A stretch of 7,051 nt of DNA from Candidatus Omnitrophota bacterium (GTDB lineage: Bacteria; Omnitrophota; Koll11; Gygaellales; Profunditerraquicolaceae), in assembly GCA_028717765.1 (NCBI GenBank), contig JAQUNE010000074.1:1-7051 (forward strand), in the 5' to 3' direction. Both the position numbers and the translations under genes were made by a program. The notes beneath the pieces were generated by a model that worked only from the letters and a program-made list of their open reading frames with translations, made no database searches and had not been told where the DNA came from. Below, one piece after another: positions 1-5,732 of the stretch (the first letter of the stretch is position 1; each line of letters starts with the position of its first letter).

Positions 1-178
1 TATACACAGTAGTATATCCGATTGTCTTATCCTGTTTTTTTACGAGTTTACAGAGCTCATCCACGGAAACATGGCTTTCAGTAGAAAGAAAGGTTTTTAA
101 AACCCGCTCCCTTTGAAGGGTATGCCGCAGGCCTTTAGATCTAATGAAGGAGTCAAAAATCATCAATTCTTTTTTCAT
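1..178 (-). CDS. Fur-family metalloregulator, N-terminal part (runs off the left edge)
   Basis: This is a DNA-binding repressor of the Fur/Zur/PerR/Nur superfamily. Only the first 59 residues lie in the window. They show the winged-helix start typical of the family: a GLRHTLQRERVL segment at residues 16-27 (family pattern G-x-R-x-T-x-Q-R-x-x-V-L), a SHVSVDEL helix at 35-42, and KTIGYTTVY at 51-59, matching the start of the DNA-recognition helix (usually ...TVYRTL). The metal-binding C-terminal half lies outside, so iron, zinc, nickel or peroxide sensing cannot be told apart. The ATG at 178-176 is preceded by AGGG at 190-187 with 8 nt spacing; an in-frame ATG five codons in is an alternative. 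The gene is the last visible member of the minus-strand cluster, 81 bp downstream of a ZIP transporter, with its own promoter and a palindromic operator. That arrangement suggests autoregulation and control of nearby metal-uptake genes (inference). Confidence 0.93.
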   Translation of the reverse strand, partial: MKKELMIFDSFIRSKGLRHTLQRERVLKTFLSTESHVSVDELCKLVKKQDKTIGYTTVY

Positions 179-189
179 TTCAATAACCC

Positions 190-216
190 TATTATTGAAA
201 ATTGTTTTCAATAATA
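190..216. promoter_or_regulatory. 27-bp palindrome, Fur-box-like operator over the -10 box
   Basis: Two perfect 12-bp arms, TATTATTGAAAA and TTTTCAATAATA, flank a 3-bp centre (TTG). The core TGAAAA-N3-TTTTCA resembles the Fur-type boxes of the WTGAAAATNATTTTCAW kind described for some deltaproteobacteria. The right arm covers the whole -10 box and the left arm reaches the Shine-Dalgarno of the Fur-family gene, an ideal position for autorepression. That a Fur-family protein binds here is inference from the palindrome and the adjacent gene; the metal specificity is unknown. Confidence 0.75.
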
Positions 217-239
217 CCGTATTTATTTTCTTTTGTCAA
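211..239 (-). promoter_or_regulatory. Sigma70-type promoter of the Fur-family gene
   Basis: On the minus strand a perfect -35 box TTGACA (239-234) is followed by a 17-bp spacer and the -10 box TATTAT (216-211, five of six consensus bases). Transcription would begin near 204, giving a leader of about 25 nt before the ATG at 178. This is the best promoter match in the window. It would let the regulator be expressed independently of the upstream ZIP gene. Confidence 0.8.
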
Positions 240-259
240 GTAAATTTTTTCCTTTTAAC

Positions 260-1003
260 TTAGTGATTATTCAATGCTCTTGCAAATACGATAAAAAGAA
301 TGCCCAAGACAAAAGCCACAATCGAGAAAGCACTCTTTTTTGACTGGGATTGTTTGTGGATCTCTGGGATTAAGTCGCAGGCGCCGATATAAATGAATCC
401 GCCTGCTGTAAAAGGCAATAAAAATGGGGAAAAACTCTGGATGCTCTCACCGAGAAGATAACCGATAATCGTACCTATAATACAGGTGAGCGCAGTAAGA
501 AAATTATAAGAAACTGCCTTAAATTTATTAAAGCCTCCATAAACTAAAACCCCAAAATTTCCAATCTCGTGCGGGATCTCGTGCATTACGATCATCAAAG
601 TAGTAATAACACCGAAGTTAACACTAATCAAAAAGCTGACTCCAATTACTAATCCGTCGGTAAAATTATGCACTGCCTCGCCGACAAGATTAAGGTAGGT
701 AAACATATGGATCTCGCACTTATCATCATGACAGTGCCTCCAATGAAGATATCTCTCTAGGATAAAAAAATACATGAATCCCACCAAAAGATAGGAGAAT
801 ACCTGAATACTTGCGGTCCGTTCGAGTGCTTCTGGTAAAAGGTGCAAAAAAGCGCCGCCGATTAATCCTCCGGCGGAAAAACCGACTAAGATGATCAATA
901 TTTTATTCAGCCAATTATCTCTAAAGAAAAGAGCAAAAATCCCGATTAAAGAGATTAAGCTAACGATTATACTAGCCCCTACTGCCCAAATAAAGTGCGT
1001 CAT
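260..1003 (-). CDS. ZIP-family divalent metal transporter
   Basis: This is an inner-membrane carrier of the ZIP (Zrt/Irt-like) family, bringing Zn2+, Fe2+ or similar divalent metals into the cytoplasm. The 247 residues are about usual for bacterial ZIPs and hold roughly eight hydrophobic segments. The transport-site helices are clear: HNFTDG at residues 112-117 and HEIPHEIGN at 141-149, with DLIPEIH at 210-216 in a later helix. The usual HExPHExGD ends in Asn (N149) instead of Asp. The loop at 87-99 is rich in His, Cys and Asp (H87, H90, C91, H92, D93, D94, C96, H99), probably a cytosolic metal-sensing or metal-relay loop. The ATG at 1003 has AGAGGG (1016-1011) 7 nt upstream. The gene lies 77 bp after cbiO with a plausible promoter of its own and precedes the Fur-family regulator. 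The metal transported cannot be read from the sequence. Confidence 0.93.
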   Translation of the reverse strand: MTHFIWAVGASIIVSLISLIGIFALFFRDNWLNKILIILVGFSAGGLIGGAFLHLLPEALERTASIQVFSYLLVGFMYFFILERYLHWRHCHDDKCEIHMFTYLNLVGEAVHNFTDGLVIGVSFLISVNFGVITTLMIVMHEIPHEIGNFGVLVYGGFNKFKAVSYNFLTALTCIIGTIIGYLLGESIQSFSPFLLPFTAGGFIYIGACDLIPEIHKQSQSKKSAFSIVAFVLGILFIVFARALNNH

Positions 1004-1035
1004 AAGTTTACCCTCTTTAAGATAACGCCAACTAA

Positions 1036-1067
1036 ATTATCATATCATAATAAAAAATTTGTCACAA
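1036..1067 (-). promoter_or_regulatory. Putative promoter of the ZIP gene with imperfect dyad
   Basis: In the gap between cbiO and the ZIP gene the minus strand reads TTGTGA (1067-1062), a 17-bp spacer, then TATGAT (1044-1039). An alternative reading pairs GTGACA (1065-1060) with GATAAT (1041-1036) at 18 bp. A 16-bp imperfect dyad, ATTATGATATGATAAT (1051-1036, 14 of 16 positions symmetric), covers the -10 region and could be an operator. It does not match the palindrome in front of the Fur-family gene, so shared control is uncertain. In such AT-rich DNA chance matches are common. Confidence 0.45.
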
Positions 1068-1079
1068 TAAATTTCGGAT

Positions 1080-1814
1080 TCAGTATCGTTTGCAAAGAAG
1101 AGACTGAGGAACTTCTAGACTATGCGCCTGAAGCAACTCCTTATTTGAAAGGACCTCGCGGGATTCCCCGATAGAAATAACCCTGCCATGATCCAGAAGA
1201 ACCACTCTTTCACAGATATCCATTACCATCTCTAAATCATGTGTGGCGATAATTTTAGTTACAGGTAAATCTTTCAAGAGATTGATTAAGTTCCTGCGGT
1301 TGCCCGGGTCCAGATTGGAATTAGGCTCATCTAATACTAAAATTGAGCAAGACATTGACAAAACCGTAGCAATGGAAACGCGTTTTTGCTCTCCTAGGCT
1401 TAAATGATATGATAAAAAACCCTTTTTCTCCAATAATCCCACTTTCCCCAAAGCATCGTTAACCCGTTCTTCTACTTTTTCCTCATCCAATCCTAAATTC
1501 TTCGGACCAAAGGCCACATCCTCATATACGGTCGGCATAAAAAGTTGGTCCTGCGGATCCTGAAATACTAGCCCTACCTGCTGACGGATAAATTTAAGGT
1601 TATCCTTTGTTACGGGCTTTTCGAAAATTTTTACCCCATTACTATTGCCAAATAACCCGTTCAAATGCAAAAGAAGCGTTGACTTTCCGGCTCCGTTGGG
1701 TCCGATAATCGCCAAAGTTTCATCCTTAAATATATCAAAAGTTACTCCGGCTAAAGCCTGATTTCCATCCGGATAGCTAAAACTTAAATCCTTAACCTCA
1801 ATTACCTTTTTCAT
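1080..1814 (-). CDS. cbiO: ECF transporter ATPase, CbiO/NikO type
   Basis: This is the cytoplasmic ATP-hydrolysing subunit of an energy-coupling-factor importer for Ni2+/Co2+. Counting from the start chosen here (244 residues), the ABC motifs are complete: Walker [10 protein letters not shown] at 38-46, Q-loop in [10 protein letters not shown] at 83-92 (a CbiO/EcfA hallmark), signature LSLGEQKR at 138-145 (variant of LSGGQ), Walker B ILVLDEP at 158-164 with catalytic E163, D-loop NLD, and H-loop H192. An in-frame ATG at 1820 would add two residues but sits 1 nt from the Shine-Dalgarno AGAGGG (1827-1822), whereas the ATG at 1814 has 7 nt spacing, so the latter is preferred. The start overlaps the end of cbiQ by 17 bp, implying coupled translation. 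Only one ATPase gene is present, so the ATPase pair is probably a homodimer. Confidence 0.96.
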   Translation of the reverse strand: MKKVIEVKDLSFSYPDGNQALAGVTFDIFKDETLAIIGPNGAGKSTLLLHLNGLFGNSNGVKIFEKPVTKDNLKFIRQQVGLVFQDPQDQLFMPTVYEDVAFGPKNLGLDEEKVEERVNDALGKVGLLEKKGFLSYHLSLGEQKRVSIATVLSMSCSILVLDEPNSNLDPGNRRNLINLLKDLPVTKIIATHDLEMVMDICERVVLLDHGRVISIGESREVLSNKELLQAHSLEVPQSLLCKRY

Positions 1815-2427
1815 AATCATACCCTCTAGCGCACATTGCTAAATAGAGCCTCTCTGCCCGTTCAAAAGTTAAAATGAAAATTACTCCTAAAATATTACTT
1901 AAAATTCTAACCTTCCCAAAATTATTTTTTTGATTGATGTTCCTCGATTCAAAAGCGCGCATGGTGCGTAAAAACTGGTCTTCAAGAAGAAACGAATAGC
2001 GGTACATAAAAGCTAACAACAAAATAAACAATTTAGGCAAATGCATTTGTTTTAAGGCCTCTAGCAACCCCTGAAATTTAGTGGTAGAAGAGAGAATAAT
2101 TACCAACAATAAAGCCAGAAGCGCTTTTACCGTACAGTTAAAAAATATTAACAAACCTTGCTTACGGAATAATCCGGATAACGAAATGATAATAATAAAG
2201 GGTAACAGTTCCAATATCCTTTTGACGATAAACCCCAAAGGGACTTTTGAAAGCCTAATCAAAACCAATACCATCAAACCGTAAAAAATGAACAAGGGGG
2301 CAAATCGTATGGGAGTAAAAATGACTATCAACAGAAAAATAAATACCCCTATAATTTTTGCCTTAATATTAAGCCGATGTAGCGGGGTGTTTAGGTCTGA
2401 GTAATTATCAATAAAAGCATGCCTCAT
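1798..2427 (-). CDS. cbiQ: ECF transporter transmembrane subunit, CbiQ/EcfT type
   Basis: This is the membrane scaffold of the Ni/Co ECF importer; its coupling helices transmit ATPase movement to the substrate-binding subunit. The 209-residue protein has hydrophobic segments at about 24-60, 72-88, 92-115 and 130-148, then a cytosolic amphipathic stretch and a last hydrophobic segment at about 172-188. The C-terminal coupling motif CARGYD (199-204) fits the EcfT A-R-G signature; the first one appears as FESRN (159-163), a divergent form. The N-terminal HAFIDNYSDLNTPLHRLNIKAK region is the usual CbiQ opening. The ATG at 2427 has TAAGGA (2440-2435) 7 nt upstream and overlaps the stop of the preceding gene as ATGA. 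The end overlaps cbiO. Confidence 0.94.
   Translation of the reverse strand: MRHAFIDNYSDLNTPLHRLNIKAKIIGVFIFLLIVIFTPIRFAPLFIFYGLMVLVLIRLSKVPLGFIVKRILELLPFIIIISLSGLFRKQGLLIFFNCTVKALLALLLVIILSSTTKFQGLLEALKQMHLPKLFILLLAFMYRYSFLLEDQFLRTMRAFESRNINQKNNFGKVRILSNILGVIFILTFERAERLYLAMCARGYDYEKGN
1822..1827 (-). promoter_or_regulatory. Shine-Dalgarno that decides the cbiO start
   Basis: AGAGGG lies inside the last codons of cbiQ. It is 7 nt from the ATG at 1814 and only 1 nt from the ATG at 1820, so it supports the inner start. The same AGAGGG, also with 7 nt spacing, precedes the ZIP gene. Confidence 0.7.
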
Positions 2428-2633
2428 TTTTTATTCCTTAATAACCTGCCTAAGGTAATTGCCAGTAAAAAAACAATCACTACTGCGAAAATCCCGATTA
2501 TGGGACTTGTATTTTTTTCTGCATTAATGCCGATTGTCCGCTCCAATCCATCAGGAAATTTAGAGGAAAGAAAAGAGAAGGCTGCTAAAATTATGGCAAC
2601 AGCCAATCCAATAACCACATCCCTTCTTTTCAT
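2424..2633 (-). CDS. PDGLE-domain small membrane subunit of Ni/Co ECF importer (NikN/CbiN-like)
   Basis: This 69-residue protein has two transmembrane segments (about 7-24 and 44-62) joined by an extracytoplasmic loop that begins with PDGLE at residues 27-31. The PDGLE domain is known as the C-terminal part of NikM-NikN proteins or as a separate NikN subunit, and the loop is thought to help load metal into the M subunit. Classical cobalt CbiN proteins have a different loop, so this subunit tilts the prediction toward nickel (inference). It is placed exactly between cbiM and cbiQ. Its ATG overlaps the cbiM stop (ATGA, 2633-2630) and its stop overlaps the cbiQ start (ATGA, 2427-2424), so all three should be translated in step. 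Its own ribosome binding site is weak (AGAGA just before the ATG), in line with coupling. Confidence 0.9.
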   Translation of the reverse strand: MKRRDVVIGLAVAIILAAFSFLSSKFPDGLERTIGINAEKNTSPIIGIFAVVIVFLLAITLGRLLRNKK

Positions 2634-3256
2634 TTCTCTGCCTGATAAATTAAGTCAGGCCGCAGCTTAACAATAAAACTTAAAACAAAAGTCGTAATTA
2701 TTGCTTCTCCTATACCAATAAAGATGTGCACAAAGAGCATTGCTGCCAAGGCGATATGAAAGGACGAGGTTCCAGAAAAACCTAATTCCAAAGCACAAAA
2801 CAAAGCAGCGCTCATTACCGAAAACCAGCTACTGATAAATACCGCGACAACAAAATTACGCAAGATTTTTTTTAAAACTAAATAGAGCAAATAAGCAGGG
2901 ATAATGCCCAATACTGCCATATTAAGGGTATTTGCACCCAGGGACGTAATCCCGCCGTCCTGAAAAATCAGGCACTGCACAATCAATACCAAACTTAAAA
3001 CCAACACTGCCGGATAGGGTCCTAAGGTAACCGCTGCCAAGATTCCGCCAAGAAGGTGTCCTGAGGTACCACCAAAAACAGGAAAATTAAGCATCTGTGC
3101 TGCAAAAATAAAGGCAGCCATCACCCCCATCAGGGGCACCATTTTATCTTTGAGAATTTTCTTGGTTTTTTTCAGGGCCAAACTGACAGCACCTAAAGAT
3201 ATTACCCAGGCAGATAAAAAAACTGGTGGGCTCAAAAAACCATCGGGGATGTGCAT
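2630..3256 (-). CDS. cbiM: ECF transporter substrate-binding membrane subunit, CbiM/NikM
   Basis: This is the S-component that captures Ni2+ or Co2+ and carries it across the inner membrane. The 208-residue protein starts MHIPDGFLSP, the CbiM/NikM hallmark. In solved NikM the N-terminal amine, His2 and His67 bind the metal, and here both are present: H2, and H67 within SGHLLGG (65-71). Other family segments are LGPYPAVLVLSLVLIVQ (78-94) and GITSLGANTLNMAVLG (102-117). A longer reading from a TTG at 3280 adds eight residues (3257-3280) but would bury the functional Met-His end, so the ATG at 3256 is chosen. That ATG follows the doxX stop by one base (TAA-G-ATG) and has no good Shine-Dalgarno, so translation probably depends on ribosomes finishing doxX. 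Confidence 0.96.
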   Translation of the reverse strand: MHIPDGFLSPPVFLSAWVISLGAVSLALKKTKKILKDKMVPLMGVMAAFIFAAQMLNFPVFGGTSGHLLGGILAAVTLGPYPAVLVLSLVLIVQCLIFQDGGITSLGANTLNMAVLGIIPAYLLYLVLKKILRNFVVAVFISSWFSVMSAALFCALELGFSGTSSFHIALAAMLFVHIFIGIGEAIITTFVLSFIVKLRPDLIYQAEK

Positions 3257-3257
3257 C

Positions 3258-3653
3258 TTAGAATTTTTTCGTGAGTCCAAATTTTCCGGAACCGGTAATC
3301 ATCAGTGCCAAACAAATACAGATAAGTACGAAATTATATTCATACCCGCCGGACTGAATAAAAAATCCTTTTGTCCAGTGCACCTTTAAAACTGCAACTA
3401 ACATAAAGGTCAAAATAGAAAAAGCCGCTAAACGGGTAAAAATTCCGAAAACTAAGCAAAGCCCGCCGATTAACTCAGTATAAGCAGATAAATAAGCCCA
3501 AAATACCGCGGGCTTAAACCCCATCCCGCCTAACATCTGGGCAAATCCGTTAATGCCCGGGCCGGAGAAGATCCCGAAGGCCACCTGTGCGCCGTGAGCA
3601 ACAAATACTATGCCCAAACAAACCCTGAGGACTAAAATTGCTAAATCAATCAT
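3258..3653 (-). CDS. DoxX-family four-helix membrane protein
   Basis: This 131-residue protein has about four hydrophobic segments (roughly 5-27, 50-72, 75-90 and 105-122). It carries DoxX-family features: HGAQ at 20-23, GPGINGF at 31-37, E60 in a YTELIGG segment, KVHWTKGFF at 90-98, GGYEYN at 102-107 and a terminal GSGKFGL. The family includes the small subunit of archaeal thiosulfate:quinone oxidoreductase and membrane partners of thiol-redox systems, but most members have no proven reaction. Its place right after an NDH-2-like enzyme and a quinone prenyltransferase supports a quinone-linked role (inference). Two ATGs stand in tandem; the second, at 3653, is 6 nt from a strong AAGGAGG, the first only 3 nt, so the second is preferred. 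The gene overlaps the preceding stop by 8 bp. Confidence 0.9.
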   Translation of the reverse strand: MIDLAILVLRVCLGIVFVAHGAQVAFGIFSGPGINGFAQMLGGMGFKPAVFWAYLSAYTELIGGLCLVFGIFTRLAAFSILTFMLVAVLKVHWTKGFFIQSGGYEYNFVLICICLALMITGSGKFGLTKKF

Positions 3654-4782
3654 CATGCACCTCCTTAGCTATTAAAAGAGTCTTAAGTATGCCCAATTTA
3701 TTTTTCAAGCCGATAGAGCGGTAAATGCACATCACAAAATGGAGAAAAGTAGGCAGGTATCCTCTAAGGTTGATCCATAAGATTGTACCACAAGAACGGT
3801 TATTTGCCATGGGAATAATATAACCAAAATCTACCGGCTGATATTTACAAAGGTTCCCCCCTTTAATACTCCTAACGATGTTATCTGCTGCTAGGCGGCC
3901 CTGAAAAATCGCAAACTGCACTGCCATGCGTAAATATGAATTCTTATAAGAAAAATTTGCCGCATCCCCAATGATAAAACAATCGGGCCTAATCCGTAAG
4001 TATTCATCAACTTTAATCCTGCCTTGCGGGGTTTTCTCTAAATCCAAGTTCTGGATAAAATCAGCGGTCTTTACCCCTGCTGCCCAAATCACCAAAGCTT
4101 GGTCAAAAATTTTACCCTGGGAAAGAAAAACTTTTTTATTTTCGATTTTTTCAATTGAGTTTTCCAGCAAAATTTCTATTTTTAACTTCTTTAAATTTTC
4201 TAAAGTATATTCTTTCATCCACTCAGGCAAAGGCCCAAGAATCGAACTTGCCCGCTCTACAATAATTACTCTGGCCTCCTGCTTTCGTTTGATTAAGAAA
4301 ATCCTTAGATTAGTCGCTGCCTCTATTCCGGTATAACCTGCCCCGCAAACAATATAATTCTCATATTTTTCACTACTTAAGGCGTTGATGATTAATTGCG
4401 CATCCCCTATGCTGTTTAATTTATAAGCATTTTCTTTGATATTATTGTTCCCATAAAAATTAGCTTCACTGCCGCTGGCAATCACCAGATAATCATAATC
4501 TAAAACCAATGAAGAAAGAAAAACCTGTTTTTTTTCTAAATTAACCGCGGTTACCTGCGAATGCATAAATTTTATGCTTTGCTGACGGCTAAATTGTTCA
4601 ATATTAAAGGCTAAATATTCTGGAGGAATACTCCGGCCAATAGTATCCGGTAAGGTAGGAAGAAAATCTGAAGTCTTTTTTCTATCTATCAGCACTATCT
4701 CAAGATCCTTGCCGGAACGCTTAAGCCTTTCTACTGCTGCCATTCCGGAAAAACCTGCACCGATAATCACGATTTTCCTCAT
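3646..4782 (-). CDS. Type II NADH:quinone oxidoreductase-like flavoprotein (NDH-2)
   Basis: This two-Rossmann FAD/NAD enzyme probably oxidises NADH at the inner membrane and reduces quinone without pumping protons. FAD-binding GAGFSG is at residues 8-13 with acidic D33 ending the second strand. The NAD-binding GAGYTG is at 147-152, with E176 at the end of the following strand, favouring NADH over NADPH. AAGVK (234-238) and IGDAANF (271-277) are the later FAD-contact motifs. The 378 residues are slightly short of the common 390-430. The C-terminal helix (about 338-372, GYLPTFLHFVMCIYRSIGLK) matches the amphipathic membrane anchor of NDH-2. The quinone-site motif usually read as AQxAxQQG appears as VQFAIFQG (288-295), so acceptor choice may differ; a sulfide:quinone or other quinone-linked reductase is possible. 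It starts one base inside the prenyltransferase stop (TAATG) after GGGGTG. Confidence 0.88.
   Translation of the reverse strand: MRKIVIIGAGFSGMAAVERLKRSGKDLEIVLIDRKKTSDFLPTLPDTIGRSIPPEYLAFNIEQFSRQQSIKFMHSQVTAVNLEKKQVFLSSLVLDYDYLVIASGSEANFYGNNNIKENAYKLNSIGDAQLIINALSSEKYENYIVCGAGYTGIEAATNLRIFLIKRKQEARVIIVERASSILGPLPEWMKEYTLENLKKLKIEILLENSIEKIENKKVFLSQGKIFDQALVIWAAGVKTADFIQNLDLEKTPQGRIKVDEYLRIRPDCFIIGDAANFSYKNSYLRMAVQFAIFQGRLAADNIVRSIKGGNLCKYQPVDFGYIIPMANNRSCGTILWINLRGYLPTFLHFVMCIYRSIGLKNKLGILKTLLIAKEVHDD
3660..3666 (-). promoter_or_regulatory. Strong Shine-Dalgarno of doxX
   Basis: AAGGAGG, a full match to the anti-Shine-Dalgarno core, lies inside the 3' end of the NDH-2-like gene. It is the best ribosome binding site in the cluster and contrasts with the near absence of one for the next gene, cbiM. 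It favours the ATG at 3653 over the one at 3656. Confidence 0.75.
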
Positions 4783-5678
4783 TAAAGCACCCCGAGAATT
4801 AAAACTATTCCCACAATTGTTTGCAGAGCGATGGTGATCTTCGAAGACCCAATTAAGCGCATCTTGTCATGAGGATGCTTCTTTAAAATACTGCAGGCTT
4901 TAAGTGCAGGCAACACGAAAATTAAAGATAAAAAAACTATTGGTTTTAAATAGCCAAGGGTGAGATTTAAAAAAATGAAGAAAAAAGCAAAAAATACTAT
5001 TAATGCATAAAGCAGAAAAGATTTTTTCTCGCCAAATATGCTTACCCAGGTAAATTTTCCTACACCTTTATCTTCCTGAAAATCAGGGATTTCATTGGCA
5101 AAAAGGATTGCCGCGGTCAAAAAGGCGAAAGGAAGTGAAAGCAGGAAGCTTTTTAGATCCGGAAAAATACCGGTTTGAATAAAATATCCTCCCATCACGG
5201 TAACTGGCCCAAAAAGCAAAAAAATAATAATTTCTCCTAAACGATGATAAGAAAACTGTAAAGGCTTTTTAGAATACAACCAGCTTAAGATAAGGATTCC
5301 CGTAAACAAGCTGATTACCAGCAGGCTTTTTAAAAATATGCTTAAAAGAATAGCGCAAAAAACAGCAATTATCGCAAAGAATATAGCTGTTTTTAGGTAG
5401 AACTTTTCACTGAGCACCTTCTCCTGAATCAGCTTTGAGCCGCCAAAAAATTTATAAAAATTCCTGTCCTGCCAATCTGCCCCACTCTGGGAATCCGCAT
5501 AATCATTAATCAGATTCGCGCTTAAATGTGTGGCTGCTACACAACATAGTCCTAAGAAAAAATTTAGTAGATTAAAATTGCTGCGATTGATTAAGGAACC
5601 AAAGATAAAAGGAAGAGTGCTTGCGGTAATAAAGGGCAATCTCAGGGCTCTGGCGAAATTTTGCGCTTTTTTTAACAT
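4782..5678 (-). CDS. menA: MenA/UbiA-type membrane prenyltransferase
   Basis: This intramembrane enzyme attaches a polyprenyl chain to an aromatic ring; the closest fit is 1,4-dihydroxy-2-naphthoate polyprenyltransferase of menaquinone synthesis. Both Asp-rich Mg2+-diphosphate motifs are present: NLINDYADSQSGAD at residues 55-68 (N55, D59, D62) and NEIPDFQEDKGVGK at 195-208 (D199, D203). LGEIIIFLLFGPVTVMGGYF at 148-167 is a MenA-like helix. The length (298) and eight or nine hydrophobic segments are normal for the family. The ring substrate cannot be proved from sequence, and no other men genes are in the window. It is the first gene of the minus-strand run, and the divergent gene makes the prenyl diphosphate co-substrate, which supports a quinone role. 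The ATG at 5678 has only a weak ribosome binding site (AAATAAG directly before it). Confidence 0.88.
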   Translation of the reverse strand: MLKKAQNFARALRLPFITASTLPFIFGSLINRSNFNLLNFFLGLCCVAATHLSANLINDYADSQSGADWQDRNFYKFFGGSKLIQEKVLSEKFYLKTAIFFAIIAVFCAILLSIFLKSLLVISLFTGILILSWLYSKKPLQFSYHRLGEIIIFLLFGPVTVMGGYFIQTGIFPDLKSFLLSLPFAFLTAAILFANEIPDFQEDKGVGKFTWVSIFGEKKSFLLYALIVFFAFFFIFLNLTLGYLKPIVFLSLIFVLPALKACSILKKHPHDKMRLIGSSKITIALQTIVGIVLILGVL

Positions 5679-5697
5679 CTTATTTGCGTATTTTAAG

Positions 5698-5726
5698 TTG
5701 CATTAAATCTACCCCTATGTTAACAT
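5698..5726 (+). promoter_or_regulatory. Weak candidate promoter for the polyprenyl synthase
   Basis: TTGCAT (5698-5703), a 17-bp spacer and TAACAT (5721-5726) give a poor sigma70-like match. If it were used, transcription would begin at about 5733, the start codon itself, so the message would be leaderless. This would agree with the lack of a Shine-Dalgarno before that ATG. The call is tentative. Confidence 0.3.
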
Positions 5727-5727
5727 A
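5716..5727. promoter_or_regulatory. Perfect 12-bp palindrome in the divergent promoter region
   Basis: TATGTTAACATA is a perfect dyad centred between the divergent menA and polyprenyl synthase genes. It partly overlaps a direct repeat CCCTATG (5713-5719 and 5729-5735, 16 bp apart, start to start). A regulator bound here could control both halves of quinone synthesis. No known regulator is recognised from the sequence, and short AT-rich palindromes can occur by chance. Confidence 0.4.
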
Positions 5728-5732
5728 ACCCT

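Noticed and set aside
1052..1077. Possible terminator after cbiO (AAATTT...AAATTT followed by a T-run on the minus strand)
   Set aside because: The stem is all A-T and six bases long, AAATTT being self-complementary; the same bases fit the ZIP promoter better.
2081..2284. 67-codon plus-strand open frame inside cbiQ
   Set aside because: It lies antisense to a well-supported membrane protein, has no recognisable motif, and is a by-product of the hydrophobic codon pattern.
2419..2670. 83-codon plus-strand open frame over the PDGLE subunit gene
   Set aside because: It is antisense to a gene with a clear PDGLE motif and ATGA junctions on both sides, and has no family features.
3150..3389. 79-codon plus-strand open frame across the cbiM/doxX junction
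   Set aside because: It is antisense to two recognised genes, with composition like a shadow frame.
3971..4336. 121-codon plus-strand open frame inside the NDH-2-like gene
   Set aside because: It is fully antisense to the NAD-binding region of a clear flavoprotein and shows no motif.
5690..5730. Promoter for the menA cluster on the minus strand
   Set aside because: The -10-like TTTAAT (5707-5702) and TAAAAT (5695-5690) exist, but no acceptable -35 lies at 16-18 bp from either, so no specific promoter could be supported.
5679..5732. Cobalamin or nickel riboswitch upstream of the cluster
   Set aside because: The gap is only 54 bp, far too short for a cobalamin riboswitch, and no conserved riboswitch core is visible.
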